Positions 54,535 to 64,000 of a DNA stretch of 64,000 nt are shown piece after piece (positions within the stretch are counted from its first letter, which is position 1; each line of letters opens with the position of its first letter). Origin of the DNA: Toxorhynchites rutilus septentrionalis (Eukaryota; Arthropoda; Insecta; Diptera; Culicidae). The stretch covers positions 35,259,378 to 35,323,377 of the forward strand of contig NC_073746.1 in the NCBI RefSeq assembly GCF_029784135.1, in the 5' to 3' direction. The notes below the pieces were generated by a model. That model did not search any database and was not told the origin of the DNA. It saw nothing but the letters and a program-made list of their open reading frames with translations. Both the position numbers and the translations under genes were made by a program.

Positions 54535-54830
54535 TTTTGACATAGAACTACGTCTTTCAGGAAGGGTGCTAAATCTGAAAACAGGTCACGTTTTTGTGAA
54601 ATAAAGTTAACGTTAATAACTATTTTCACAACGAACAAATTATGATACTTCGCACACCAATGGAATCGAAAATTCTCTAAGATTCGTTTGATATACTATA
54701 CAGTACAATCCACTAATGCCTAAACAGTTTAAATTAATAAAAACCCGAAGCATTCTCATTTTCCCATACATTTGTTCTGCCGATTTGTGTACATTCCCGA
54801 ACAGAGCTGTCAATAACGAACAACTGATAC
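54535..54830. repeat. Inverted copy of the 33035-33325 repeat
   Basis: Starts TTGACATAGAACTACGTC and runs through AACGTTAATAACTATTTT and CCCATACATTTGTTCTGCCG to AACAGAGCTGTCAATAACG. It interrupts the foldback element after GATGTGTTTT. The sequence between 54830 and about 55490 may be the rest of the same insertion, but has no partner in the window. Confidence 0.7.
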
Positions 54831-55490
54831 ATTCGTTTCTGTCCGTTTTCAACATATTTGGTTTAAATAAGCCATCCGCGATTACGTCGAGCGTCGAGCG
54901 GGAGAGGATTGTTTTATTGTCGGGTGAAGAGGAGTATGGAATAGAGTTTCTTTCCACAAGTGGCCTTCTCAGACCTAGAGGCGGGAACCAAAAATAGAAT
55001 AGAATGAAAACACAGATGCGAGTGAGCTAGCATAATACGACGAGCGGATATCATTCATGCCTAATGCTGATTTCACACACATACACACACAGCTCGATAC
55101 AAGAATGTTTTGTGCTCGTGCGGATATGGAGAAGTATCCAGAATTTTGGAATTTTTAGATAAACGTATATTTCATGATAGAATACTTTCAAATTCTAGCA
55201 GGGTGTTACTTACTGTTGCATATTGTGGGGTTCGATCACATCTAAAGCAGAATATACGAGCGAAAGGGTTCATAGTTTGTGATCGATATCCGAGTGGGAA
55301 GGAGAAGGTCTGATGCGAGTTGAGCCAAATAAACGAGAAGTGCTGATAGCTTTCAACTTTACTCGACTCTTTCGAGTCTACTGGAGTAATAAAAAAATAA
55401 ATAGCTAAAAAGATATTACAAAACTTTCGATGCATTCTAAAATAATATCCGAAGTAATAAACAAGTGGATTGAATAATATAATTCAATCA
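54831..55490. other. Unassigned segment inside the foldback copy
   Basis: Probably the remainder of the insertion that starts at 54535. Frames at 55110-55313 (plus) and 55172-55435 (minus) overlap and have no motif. Confidence 0.4.
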
Positions 55491-55633
55491 TTTTAGGAAA
55501 AAAGTGAAGAAAAAAAGATTTTTCGGACCACCCTGAAACGGAAATGGTCACCCTAACGAAAAAAATAAAGGGTCTAATTGTTTGTGAAAAAAGAACAAAT
55601 CTATCACTTTTCAGGAAAATCTGAGAACCACTA

Positions 55634-55754
55634 CACCCAGGTTTTTTCTACGCGGGGGATACGTACCTTGTAAAAAAAACGCGTTATTGGAAAATTCGCG
55701 TAATGAAGCCTCGTAAAAAAACAAGTAGAAAAAACCGCGTAAAAAACCTGGGTG
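55634..55754. mobile_element. MITE with CACCCAGG ends (121 bp)
   Basis: CACCCAGGTTTTTTCTACGC at the left and its inverse at the right, with TA on both sides (55632-55633 and 55755-55756). It splits the foldback right arm between ACCAC and TATCGG. Taking it out with one TA restores ACCACTATATCGG, which confirms the boundaries. Almost the whole element is terminal repeat; it is a short form of the 31332-32016 family. Confidence 0.93.
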
Positions 55755-55789
55755 TATATCGGTTTGGCATGGAGTGGCTGTATATATGT

Positions 55790-56199
55790 ATGTAAGAGTT
55801 AAAAAGTCAGCAGTCTCACGCAATGAGAGTAAATTAATGAAATAAAGAAATCATTTCAACTTAAAACCTCATTTAAGTGCGGTAACCGACCGCATGCGAA
55901 TTTCGTCTATCGCTCTCTCCCTACCCTCCCTGAGAAACCAGGTTAATGCTATGCCTTTGATTCGATTAGTGTCACGTAAACGAAGACGAGGGAGAGATAA
56001 ACGATGCAGGGACCATACAGAAAATTTGTCCGCCCATAAATCCGATGCAGAGATTGCTCTATTTCCGATGCCAAAATACCGATTCGGTTTGTTGTCGGCT
56101 GGTCTATTCAAAAATTTGGCGTGTTCAGAATAAAATATTCAAGACCGGGAAGAGTTGTATAATTCTTCCCGATAGGGGAAACCAATCCTTCCCCGCCCC
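55790..56199. other. Unassigned stretch
   Basis: Overlapping frames on both strands (55869-56111 and 55894-56133) shadow each other. A GGGAAGAGTT/AATTCTTCCC inverted pair is at 56145-56170. Confidence 0.35.
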
Positions 56200-57840
56200 A
56201 TCGTATGTCTACGTGAGCTTCGGAACTAAGTAATTTATTGCCGTACGCATATTTTCATTCATCGGTTCCCGAGTCTATCCCTTTTCTTGCGCTTATTTTG
56301 GATTGTTGTTCCAAAGTAGGAAGTCGATCTGGTGAGAAGGTTCCGCTGATTTGCACACGCGGCAGAACTTAGTTCTTGTTCGCGTGTTGACAGAACCGTT
56401 CCCCTTCGCTTTGCTTCTAGCGGAATAAATTGTACAAATCTGACGCTAGTCTTCGCTTTTATTTAATGAGCCATTGTGAGTGTTACTCCGATACGAAACT
56501 TTGGCTTGCTAATACTCAATTTTGGTAACATTTTATCCTGCCGCGCCTTTAAATTGATTTGAGTCCTATGTGTTTTCCCCCTTCGAGCCATTGTCCCAAA
56601 TGTTGTTCAAACCATAAATTATCGCCAACGCCCCTCTGCCTATCTGTCTGAACCATTTGTCCGTCCTTTCCACAGCTCAGCTCGACGACGGTCCAATTTT
56701 ACGCTGACCAGTGCCATCTGTCAGACTTTTAATCCGTCGCGGGTGCCCTAGCTCATCGAGAGTGCCCTCTTCTGCGTGGCTGCGTGGAATTTCCGAATCC
56801 CTTTTTCGGGTGGGTTGGAAAGTTGATTGTTAATTCGAGATCTAAATCCTCGAAGCCCTCGCTCCGGTTTTGACATTATTAAATACTAGTAATTCTTTCT
56901 GGTGTTGACCTTTGGGCGGGGGCGGGGTGACGAATGGAACAACAAAGTCAGTAAATATTTAGGCTCGGTTGGATGGTTGTTGGTTTGCATGGAGGGAGGA
57001 CGACTATCCGGAAGGGGCGCGTGGCATTTCGTGTTTGAACAGCGCATTCGTTGTGTTTGGAAATTGTGTTTTAGGATAAGAAAAAAAAATTCTACTTTGT
57101 GGTCTAGTTCAGATATGTTATCGACTTCCCAACATTATATAGCGTTTATTATCCTTTCGAAGTGTAGCTTCCATCCAGCTGTTTTGGATTACAGTTTTTG
57201 AATGAAGCTTTACCATGTGTTATTACATTTACACTGATTACTTAAGCATTGTGGATGCTACACGATGTCATTACAGCATATGGAATAAATTCTCAGGAAC
57301 CGCATTAATGTCAGTAATTTTTTAATCAACGTAAAATATTATGAAGCTTTTGATTGATATAACTATCATTAAGTCATAATAACAATAATCACGATATAAT
57401 TGTAAGCAAGAATTGTGAGGACTTTCCTGCATTCAGGTTTCATATAAATTCACACTTATTATATCTTGCTACTCTGCTTTTTCAAACGACGATCATCAGG
57501 TAGCTCACTCTATATTTCCTTAAATTTCACATTTCTCAAATTTTTCATTTTCTATAACGATTCGCCTTTGCCTCGAAAAAGGCTTCAATTTCGTTTACGA
57601 TTGATCAAAGCCATCGCTTAGTATTTTATGTCGGAGTTTAAAATCATTAAAAGACTTCTCTACTGTTCATCCCGACAGAATAGCATCTGAATAACATTTG
57701 TTAAGCCATCACTTTGCTTTAATAGGGTTTTCTTTAGAATGTTCCTTTGGAATTGTTTGATTGTTTTAAATATTATTAAATTAGTATCCCTTACACAGGT
57801 GTGTTCTATGAACTAATTGTCATGATTTTGGGCAATTGTT
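56200..57840. other. Low-repeat island 4
   Basis: Non-repetitive here, with no recognised coding segment. Frame 56902-57201 (plus, 99 codons) starts in G-rich sequence and has no known domain. Confidence 0.4.
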
Positions 57841-57843
57841 TCT

Positions 57844-60800
57844 TTGATTATTTTAACAATACTTCACAAACTTTCGTCTCTCTCCGAACTTCCTACCGCC
57901 GATAGCCGACCCAGGAGCCTCAACGTCGACGTAACAGCTCCGCCACCCCCAAACAGTACTGTTATCCAACTAGTGTCATCTACGCAGAGCTTGCACGTTG
58001 TCGATCAAATCATCTGCCCTTCCAATTTTGACACTGCGGCGACATTATTCTCAAAACATTTGACACTTTATTATCAAAATGTTCGAGGCATGCGTACCAA
58101 AACTAGCGAGTTCCGTAGGAAAACGACGAGTTGTGACTACGACATAATTGTTCTGACCGAGACGTGGTTGCGCCCAGACGTAGTAAACGCTGAGCTTGCA
58201 TCAAACTACAGCATTTTTCGTTGTGACCGTAATGCTAACACAAGCACTCTACAACGCGGTGGTGGCGTTTTGGTCGCCGTTAAATCCGATATTCGGTGTT
58301 GTGCGTTTACGTCAACAAACTGTACTCATCTCGAACAAACGGTCGTTTCTATTAGTCTTCCCGGGACAACTATTTACGTCTGCTGAATTTATATTCGCCC
58401 GAGCTCTCGTCCTGATATTTATGAATCGCACGCAGCTGCTGTTCAAGAGATTTGCGACCTGTCCTCCGCAAACGACGTCATTGTTGTACTTGGCGACTAT
58501 AATCTCCCACATCTATCATGGTGTTTCGACGACGACTGCAACAGTTACCTGCCAATCAACGCCTCTACCGAATCTGAAATTGCATTTGCAGAATCCATCT
58601 TCACATCCGGACTTCACCAAATCAACTCAGTTCGTAACGCAAACGGACGTCTTTTTGACGTTTGTGAGTGAATCTACCTATGTAGAGCTCATTGATCCAC
58701 CATCTTCGCTTTTAAAAATTGATCCTCACCATAACCCGTTTGTTCTCCGGCTTGAAATCGTGGCTGGAAATCAAAACCCTATCGTCGTAAGTGATGTTGA
58801 TGATTTCGATATTAAACGATGTGACTTCGTAGCGCCTAATGACCTGCTTGCGGCGGTTGACTGGGATGCTATACTCGGCGACGCATCCACAGACCAGACA
58901 GCTGCACTGTTCTATGAAAAGGTTTTTAGCATACTCGACGATCAAGTTCCACGAAAACACAGGAGTTCCGCAATTCACACAAAACTCCCTTGGTGGACAC
59001 CAGAACTACGACACCTTCGTAATATCGTTCGGAAATCACGTAAACGTTTTTTCCGCGAAAGATCTTCGTGCAACAGGGATAGATTAAAACACCTTGAAAC
59101 GCTCTACAATGAATGTCAAGAAAACGCGTTTCGAAGTTACAACAACCGCACCGAATCAAACTTGAAACGTGATCCAGCATCTTTCTGGTCCTACATTAGG
59201 AACCTGAAAAATACTACTCGAATTCCCTCAGGAATGACGCATGATGGAGCTACTGCGGACTCGCCCGAGAATATCGCTGACTTTTTCGCGGACTTTTTTA
59301 GTAGCGTGCACAATCGTGACACTCCCAGTTTATCAGCGGCTGGTCGAAACATTCCATCGTTTGACATAAACCTTCCGCTATTAACTTTCGCTCCAAATGA
59401 CGTAGCTGCAGTTTTGAAAAACCTTGACGCTTCCAAGGGTGCCGGTACAGACTGTCTACCTCCAGCATTTCTAAAGGAATGTGCAGATGCATTGAAAACT
59501 CCTATCAGCACAATTTTCAATCGTTCCCTGAGCGAGCGTAGGTTTCCAGAGGTGTGGAAGATGGCATCGATCACTCCAATTCACAAGTCTGGTAGTGTTC
59601 ACGCCATTGGTAACTACCGAGGAATCTCGATACTATGCTGCATTGCTAAAGTTTTTGAAGAACTCGTCCACCGGAGTCTCTTTAATGCGATTCGTTCGTT
59701 CATAACTGATGCTCAACATGGTTTTGTGAAGAAATGTTCAACCGTTTCAAATCTGATGAGTTACATGAGTGTTCTGTCGGAAACTGTAGAAAGTCGCAGT
59801 CAGGTAGATGCTATCTATTTTGATTTCTCGAAAGCTTTTGATAAAGTCCCCCACGAACTGGCTATCGCGAAACTCAAACATATTGGACATCCTGAATGGA
59901 TAACTGAGTGGCTCAGATCGTATCTAACCGATAGAAAAGCTTTCGTGAGAGTTGGAAGTGCTCGTTCCCGTACATATCTTGTTTCATCCGGCATCCCTCA
60001 AGGGAGCGTTCTTGGGCCCTTGATTTTCATTCTCTTCGTCAATGATCTCGCCAGCCGGCTGAGGTCTGGTAAGCTTTTCTACGCTGATGACCTAAAAATA
60101 TTTAGGAAAATCTCTTCCATATTGGACTGTTATGCTCTACAAGCTGACGTGAATGAATTGGTTGCATGGTGTGCTGATAATGGCATGGAGTTGAACATCA
60201 GCAAGTGCAAGACAATCACATTTACAAGGCGCCAATCGTTTCTGTCCCATGACTACTTAATCGGTTCTGCTGTTATCGATCGCGTTACCTCCATTCGAGA
60301 TCTCGGGGTAATTCTCGACATCAAACTAAAGTTTACCGAACACATCAACAACGTCATCGCAAAAGGATACGCTGTTCTAGGGTTTATCCGGCGGAACACG
60401 CAGTCCTTCCGTGACCCGTACACGCTGAAGGCTCTGTACAGCTCAATGGTTCGAAGTGTCCTTGAATACGCAGCATGCGTGTGGGCTCCTTAGCATACAA
60501 CGCACATCATCAGGATCGAAGAAGTGCAACGCTGTTTTATTCGCTACGCCTTAAGACAACTGCCATGGAATGATCCCGCTCATCTTCCTGATTACGAAAG
60601 TCGCTGCATGCTTATTGACATAGAAACGCTTTCGGCGAGGCGGAAGAAAATTCAACGTCTGTTTGTCTTCGATTTACTGTCCGGAAACATCGACTGTGCG
60701 GAGTTAATCAGCGAGATACGGTTTTACGCTCCCACCAGACAGCTCCGCGAAAGACAGCTATTGGCGATACGGCCGCATACAACGTCGTACGGGCAAAACT

Positions 60801-60919
60801 GTCCTTTATCCAGCTGCTTCCGTGCGTTTAATGAAGTTCAATGTCACTTCGATTTTGTGTTTTGTGTTTTTAAACGTGTGTTTTTAAACGTAGAATTAGG
60901 AATATTAGGTAGTATTTAA
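57844..60919 (+). pseudogene. LINE ORF2: endonuclease and reverse transcriptase, three lesions
   Basis: 57844-58386 carries the endonuclease start (YYQNVRGMRTKTSEF, IIVLTETWL, RGGGVLVAV). After an in-frame TGA at 58384-58386 the same phase continues (VVLGDYNLPHLSW), then shifts near 58650 to the long frame ending at 60493. RT motifs: ITPIHKSG, NYRGISILCC, FDFSKAFDKVPHEL (first aspartate), SGIPQGSVLGPLIF and FYADDLKIF (catalytic pair, near 60080). A TAG at 60491-60493 replaces a sense codon; the tail (IRIEEVQRCFIRYAL) continues in phase to about 60919. Three small lesions break an otherwise well-preserved protein. Confidence 0.9.
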
Positions 60920-60980
60920 GTTTTGTCAGTCTGTGAGATTTTTTTTTTTAAATCTAAGACGAAGTGAAATAAAATAAAAT
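57850..60980 (+). mobile_element. CR1/jockey-type LINE, 5'-truncated or leader-less
   Basis: Contains ORF2 with endonuclease and RT but no RNase H, and a short 3' UTR ending in an AAATAAAATAAAATA microsatellite tail near 60965-60980 (CR1-group elements often end in short repeats rather than simple poly-A). No ORF1 was recognised, and no target duplication was found, so the left boundary is approximate. Confidence 0.85.
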
Positions 60981-61338
60981 ACTAGATGAGGACTAAACTG
61001 TGCTTTAGACATAACAGAATAGCGTGACATTATGTGCGTTTTTAACATAACACAAATTTATCATGAGCAAATAATGTAAGCAACAAATCTTTATTTTCCA
61101 AACCTACACTCGGTCCAACTTCTATAAGACCAGGTGATGATCTTGCTGAGTTGTGTCATTGTAAACAAACAATGCTTCTATTTATATTCTAGTGTGTAGG
61201 TATTGGTGACATCCATACACTGCATGATTTTCATATGTGTGTGTGCAAGTGCTGAGCGTGAACGAATGTTTTTGCACTTTTCAAGTGTCAAGTTTCTATA
61301 GGACCAGTTACATTTTCCGTTGTTTTAGTTGTTTTGAT

Positions 61339-61493
61339 CAAGCAAACCATTTGTCACGACAATTTTCATGCGTAAATGCGAAAACAGAATAGAAACATAC
61401 GGTATGAGGCATGATGTCGACGCCGACCTCTCTCAGTTTCTATTCTGTTTTCGCATTTTCGCATGACAATTGTCATGACAAATGGTTTGCTTG
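61339..61493. mobile_element. MITE (155 bp) with 8-bp target duplication
   Basis: Flanked by GTTTTGAT (61331-61338 and 61494-61501). The perfect 18-bp end CAAGCAAACCATTTGTCA and its inverse continue inward with few mismatches through GAAAACAGAATAGAAAC, so nearly the whole element is an inverted repeat around a centre of about 35 bp. An 8-bp duplication suggests hAT- or P-type mobilisation, though the ends are not a standard hAT sequence. Confidence 0.9.
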
Positions 61494-61516
61494 GTTTTGA
61501 TCAATAAATCTGGAAA

Positions 61517-62580
61517 ATGCCGAAAGGAAAAGTGCGGAGAGAGAAGAAAGAGAGAAGAAAGAGAAGAAAGACAAATCGATGCATGTCACCAAGAAAATGT
61601 GGGTTCAGTGAAATTGCTCGTCGGATTGGACGATCCTATCAAGTAGTGCTCAATTATTTGGCGAATTCTCAAGGATATGGTAAGAAGAAGAGAGATCCAC
61701 GTTAATCGAAGCTCTCTGACCAGGATAAGCGGGAAATAGTTAGACCAGCTCCGAATAACTCAAAATCGCTTATGCAAATAAAACAATATTTGAATTTAAA
61801 TGTTTCTCGGGTGAAAATTCGTCAAGTTTTGGTAAAAATACCTCGCATAAAGAGGGCTCATAAGGTTAAAGCTGCTAATATAACACCATCTCACATAGAA
61901 TGACGTTTTAGTTTTGCCAAAGCTCACATGATCCGACAGGGGGGGGGGCATGTTATGTTATCACAAAGAAATTCCAAAAGAATACATTTTGCTATATACC
62001 ATAACGAAATTTTTTTAATGTAAGATTGCATTTTTTTACTTTTAACTCAGCTAACATATCTTCAGTGACGAAAACAAGTTCAAATTGGATGGTCCTGATG
62101 GTTTCAACGGGTACTGGCGTGATTTACGGAAGGAGTAATAGTATTTTTCAACCTGGAACTTTGGTGCAGGATCGTGCATGGCTTGGGCGGGATTATGTAC
62201 AACCGGAAAGCTGAAGATGACTTTCACATTATTCAAGGATTACATACACATTCTAAAATCCTCTCTTCTACCGTTTTTGCGTGGATATCGTAACAAACAA
62301 ATCACATTCCAGCAAAACAATGCTACTATTCATACCAGCAAGGAAACTAAGCAATGGATTAAGGACCAAAAACTTAATTTTTTGGCCTGGCTCGCTCTCC
62401 AGAAATTTTAGGGGGAGCCTTGTACGCAGAAACTACACTGAGGGAAAGCGGTACACCACGATTGAAGAGCTCAAGGTCGCAATTTCTGGAACATGGAAAA
62501 ATATCGAGAAATCCGTTCAGCAGAATTTGGCAAAAAGTATGCAGGTTATAAGTCGAAATAGCAAGATTGTCAATTATTGA
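61517..62580 (+). pseudogene. Tc3-like transposase, disrupted
   Basis: MPKGKVRREKK starts the gene. FSEIARRIGRSYQVVLNYL is the helix-turn-helix that binds the ends. A stop follows at 61703-61705, with the phase continuing (KLSDQDKREIVR). An AT-rich insertion of about 110 bp with a G9 run separates AKAHMI from FSDENKFKLDGPDGFNGYW (first catalytic aspartate). Further on, in other phases, WAGLCTTGKLKMTF is followed by FQQNNATIHTSKETKQW, where the second catalytic aspartate is asparagine. The DLNPIENLWG block with the third acidic residue is missing. It encodes no active enzyme. Confidence 0.85.
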
Positions 62581-62663
62581 CATGTAAATCAGCCGATCGT
62601 TTTGAATTTTTCATTGATGATACTTATGAATTTTGAAATGGTCTTATAGAAACTGGACAGCTG

Positions 62664-62905
62664 AAATTATCATATTTATGCACAATAAATAAACAAACAA
62701 CTCTTTTGAACGAAATTGACTTTAAACATACTTTATTGTAAGCATTCTACAATGTATAAATGTATCTTGTTGAGATACCCTTTTTCCATTGTAGTGCAAA
62801 AATTATAGTCGAACCACTACCCTTTCCCACACGTTGAGGAGACTTTTCTATATATTAGAAAATAGAGTACATATCTCTTGTATTCGAAAGTATTGACCAC
62901 TGGGA
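62664..62905. other. Short unassigned AT-rich spacer
   Basis: No gene or repeat recognised between the Tc3-like element and the LINE scrap. Confidence 0.35.
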
Positions 62906-63075
62906 TGTGAATAACTACCGTGGGATAACCCTTTGCAATTACCAACTTGATAGATCTAACCACCTCCTGTTTGACGGCTATGGGAGGAAAACCACAGGCA
63001 AGTGTTATTTATGCTGACCTAAAATGTGTTTCAATCGATCCATCACGCTCTTAAAGGATATGCTTGAATCCGTCC
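62906..63075 (+). pseudogene. LINE reverse-transcriptase scrap
   Basis: One phase reads NNYRGITLCNYQ, matching the common LINE block NYRGITLL. Another phase shortly after reads TSCLTAMGGKPQASVIYADLK, close to the RT block that ends YTDLKAAFD and carries the first catalytic aspartate. The sequence between the two is shortened and the frame shifts. No clade can be assigned. Confidence 0.45.
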
Positions 63076-63125
63076 AATCATCTTTCGATGCGAAAGTTCC
63101 TAGATTCTCGAATCAAACAAAAAAA

Positions 63126-63825
63126 AAAGGAAAAGGAAAAGGAAAAGGAAAAAGGAAAAGGAAAAGGAAAAGGAAAGGAAAAGGAAAAGGAAAAGGAAAA
63201 GGAAAAGGAAAAGGAAAGGAAAAGGAAAAGGAAAAGGAAAAGGAAAAGGAAAAGGGAAAAGGAAAAGGAAAAGGAAAAGGAAAAAGGAAAAGGAAAGGAA
63301 AAGGAAAAGGAAAAGGAAAAGGAAAAGGAAAAGGAAAAGGAAAAGGAAAAGGAAAAGGAAAAGGAAAAGGAAAAGGAAAAGGGAAAAAGGAAAAGGAAAA
63401 GGAAAAGGAAAAGGAAAAGGAAAAGGAAAAGGAAAAGGAAAGGAAAAGGAAAAGGAAAAGGAAAAGGAAAAAGGAAAAGGAAAAGGAAAAGGAAAAGGAA
63501 AAGGAAAAGGAAAAGGAAAAGGAAAAGGGAAAAGGAAAAGGAAAAGGAAAAGGAAAAGGAAAAGGAAAAGGAAAAGGAAAAGGAAAAGGAAAAGGAAAAG
63601 GAAAGAAAGGAAAAGGAAAAGGAAAAGGAAAAGGAAAAGGAAGGAAAAGGAAAAGGAAAAGGAAAAGGAAAAGGAAAAGGAAAAGGAAAAAGGAAAAGGA
63701 AAGAAAGGAAAGGAAAAGGAAAAGGAAAAGGAAAAGGAAAAGGAAAAGGAAAAGGAAAAGGAAAAGGAAAAGGAAAAAGGAAAAGGAAAAGGAAAGGAAA
63801 AGGAAAGGAAAAGGAAAAGGAAGAG
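63126..63825 (+). repeat. (GGAAAA)n hexamer array
   Basis: About 700 bp of GGAAAA units with scattered one-base length variants (GGAAA, GGAAAAA, GGGAAAA), a pure-purine strand over its full length. It continues directly into the (GGAAGA)n array. Confidence 0.97.
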
Positions 63826-64000
63826 GAAGAGGAAGAGGAAGAGGAAGAGGAAGAGGAAGAGGAAGAGGAAGAGGAAGAGGAAGAGGAAGAGGAAGAGGAA
63901 GAGGAAGAGGAAGAGGAAGAGGAAGAGGAAGAGGAAGAGGAAGAGGAAGAGGAAGAGGAAGAGGAAGAGGAAGAGGAAGAGGAAGAGGAAGAGGAAGAGG
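63826..64000 (+). repeat. (GGAAGA)n hexamer array, runs off the window
   Basis: About 29 perfect GGAAGA units that extend past the last base of the window. Homogeneous compared with the neighbouring GGAAAA array, suggesting more recent expansion. Confidence 0.97.

Larger units (their letters stand above)
53482..55780. mobile_element. Foldback element copy interrupted by later insertions
   Basis: The left end CAGCCATTCCATGCA and the right end (inverted CAGCCACTCCATGCC) match the termini of the element at 33912-35304, as do CGGACCACCCTGAAAC, ATGGTCACCCTAAC and TCTGAGAACCACTA. The body has been filled by a Helitron-type repeat (53793-54465), a copy of the 33035-33325 repeat (from 54535) and a small MITE (55634-55754). 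Four TCATATCTT units lie at 53565-53600. Confidence 0.75.
61107..62663 (+). mobile_element. Tc1/mariner (Tc3-like) transposon, dead
   Basis: The left end (GGTCCAACTTCTATAAGACC, 61112-61131) and right end (inverted GTCCAGTTTCTATAAGACC, 62640-62658) form terminal repeats; a TA precedes the left end. A second copy of the binding motif, CAAGTTTCTATAGGACCAG, is at 61284-61302 in the same direction, like the internal transposase sites of Tc3-type elements. The transposase gene begins at 61517. A MITE is inserted in the leader at 61339-61493. Confidence 0.8.

Overview
No host gene could be identified in this window. It is AT-rich eukaryotic DNA built from nested transposable elements with a few short non-repetitive islands. 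The mix suggests an insect, most likely a culicine mosquito such as Aedes or Culex: a copia element primed from within initiator tRNA-Met, non-LTR retrotransposons of the I, jockey and CR1 types, three tRNA-derived SINE families, pogo/Tigger and Tc1/mariner transposons, a Helitron-type repeat and many TA-flanked MITEs. That assignment is inference from element types, not from a host gene.

Layout. A Ty1/copia element (940-5294, minus) has 118-bp LTRs and an ATGTA target duplication; its pol is broken and carries an antisense SINE. A near-complete I-superfamily LINE (8745-14775, minus) has a 12-bp target duplication, one frameshift in ORF1 and an open 1,227-codon ORF2. A 5'-truncated sister copy lies at 28862-30193 and carries its own SINE. 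A SINE at 18080-18567 sits in the end of a MITE (18575-19140). A second LINE (about 19830-23060, plus) is decayed. A Tigger element (26108-27429) has a MITE inside its right terminal repeat. The 27.4-32.1 kb region is a large imperfect inverted-repeat region filled with insertions.

At 33.77-35.65 kb one SINE is split by a 1.39-kb foldback element and a Helitron-type repeat. Another SINE (39991-40263) is followed by a hexanucleotide array of about 670 bp (40645-41317). A decayed jockey LINE (about 42790-45590, minus) follows, then a 2.07-kb retroposon-like insertion between 22-bp direct repeats (45973-48039). The 49.5-55.8 kb stretch holds a mariner scrap, a piggyBac-like end, a LINE 3' end and a second foldback copy carrying a Helitron-type repeat and a MITE. 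A CR1/jockey-type LINE (about 57850-60980, plus) and a dead Tc3-like transposon (61107-62663) come next. The window ends in GGAAAA/GGAAGA hexamer arrays (63126-64000).

Four islands without recognised repeats (about 6.42-7.70, 23.88-25.68, 36.43-38.48 and 56.2-57.84 kb) have no convincing coding potential and may be intronic or intergenic host DNA. I found no evidence of an undescribed multi-gene system. The most interesting content is the nested insertion record, the palindromic foldback element, a perfect 22-bp hairpin at 32859-32907, and a copia copy whose near-identical LTRs contrast with its badly damaged pol. The genes here serve the elements' own mobility and do not form a shared pathway.
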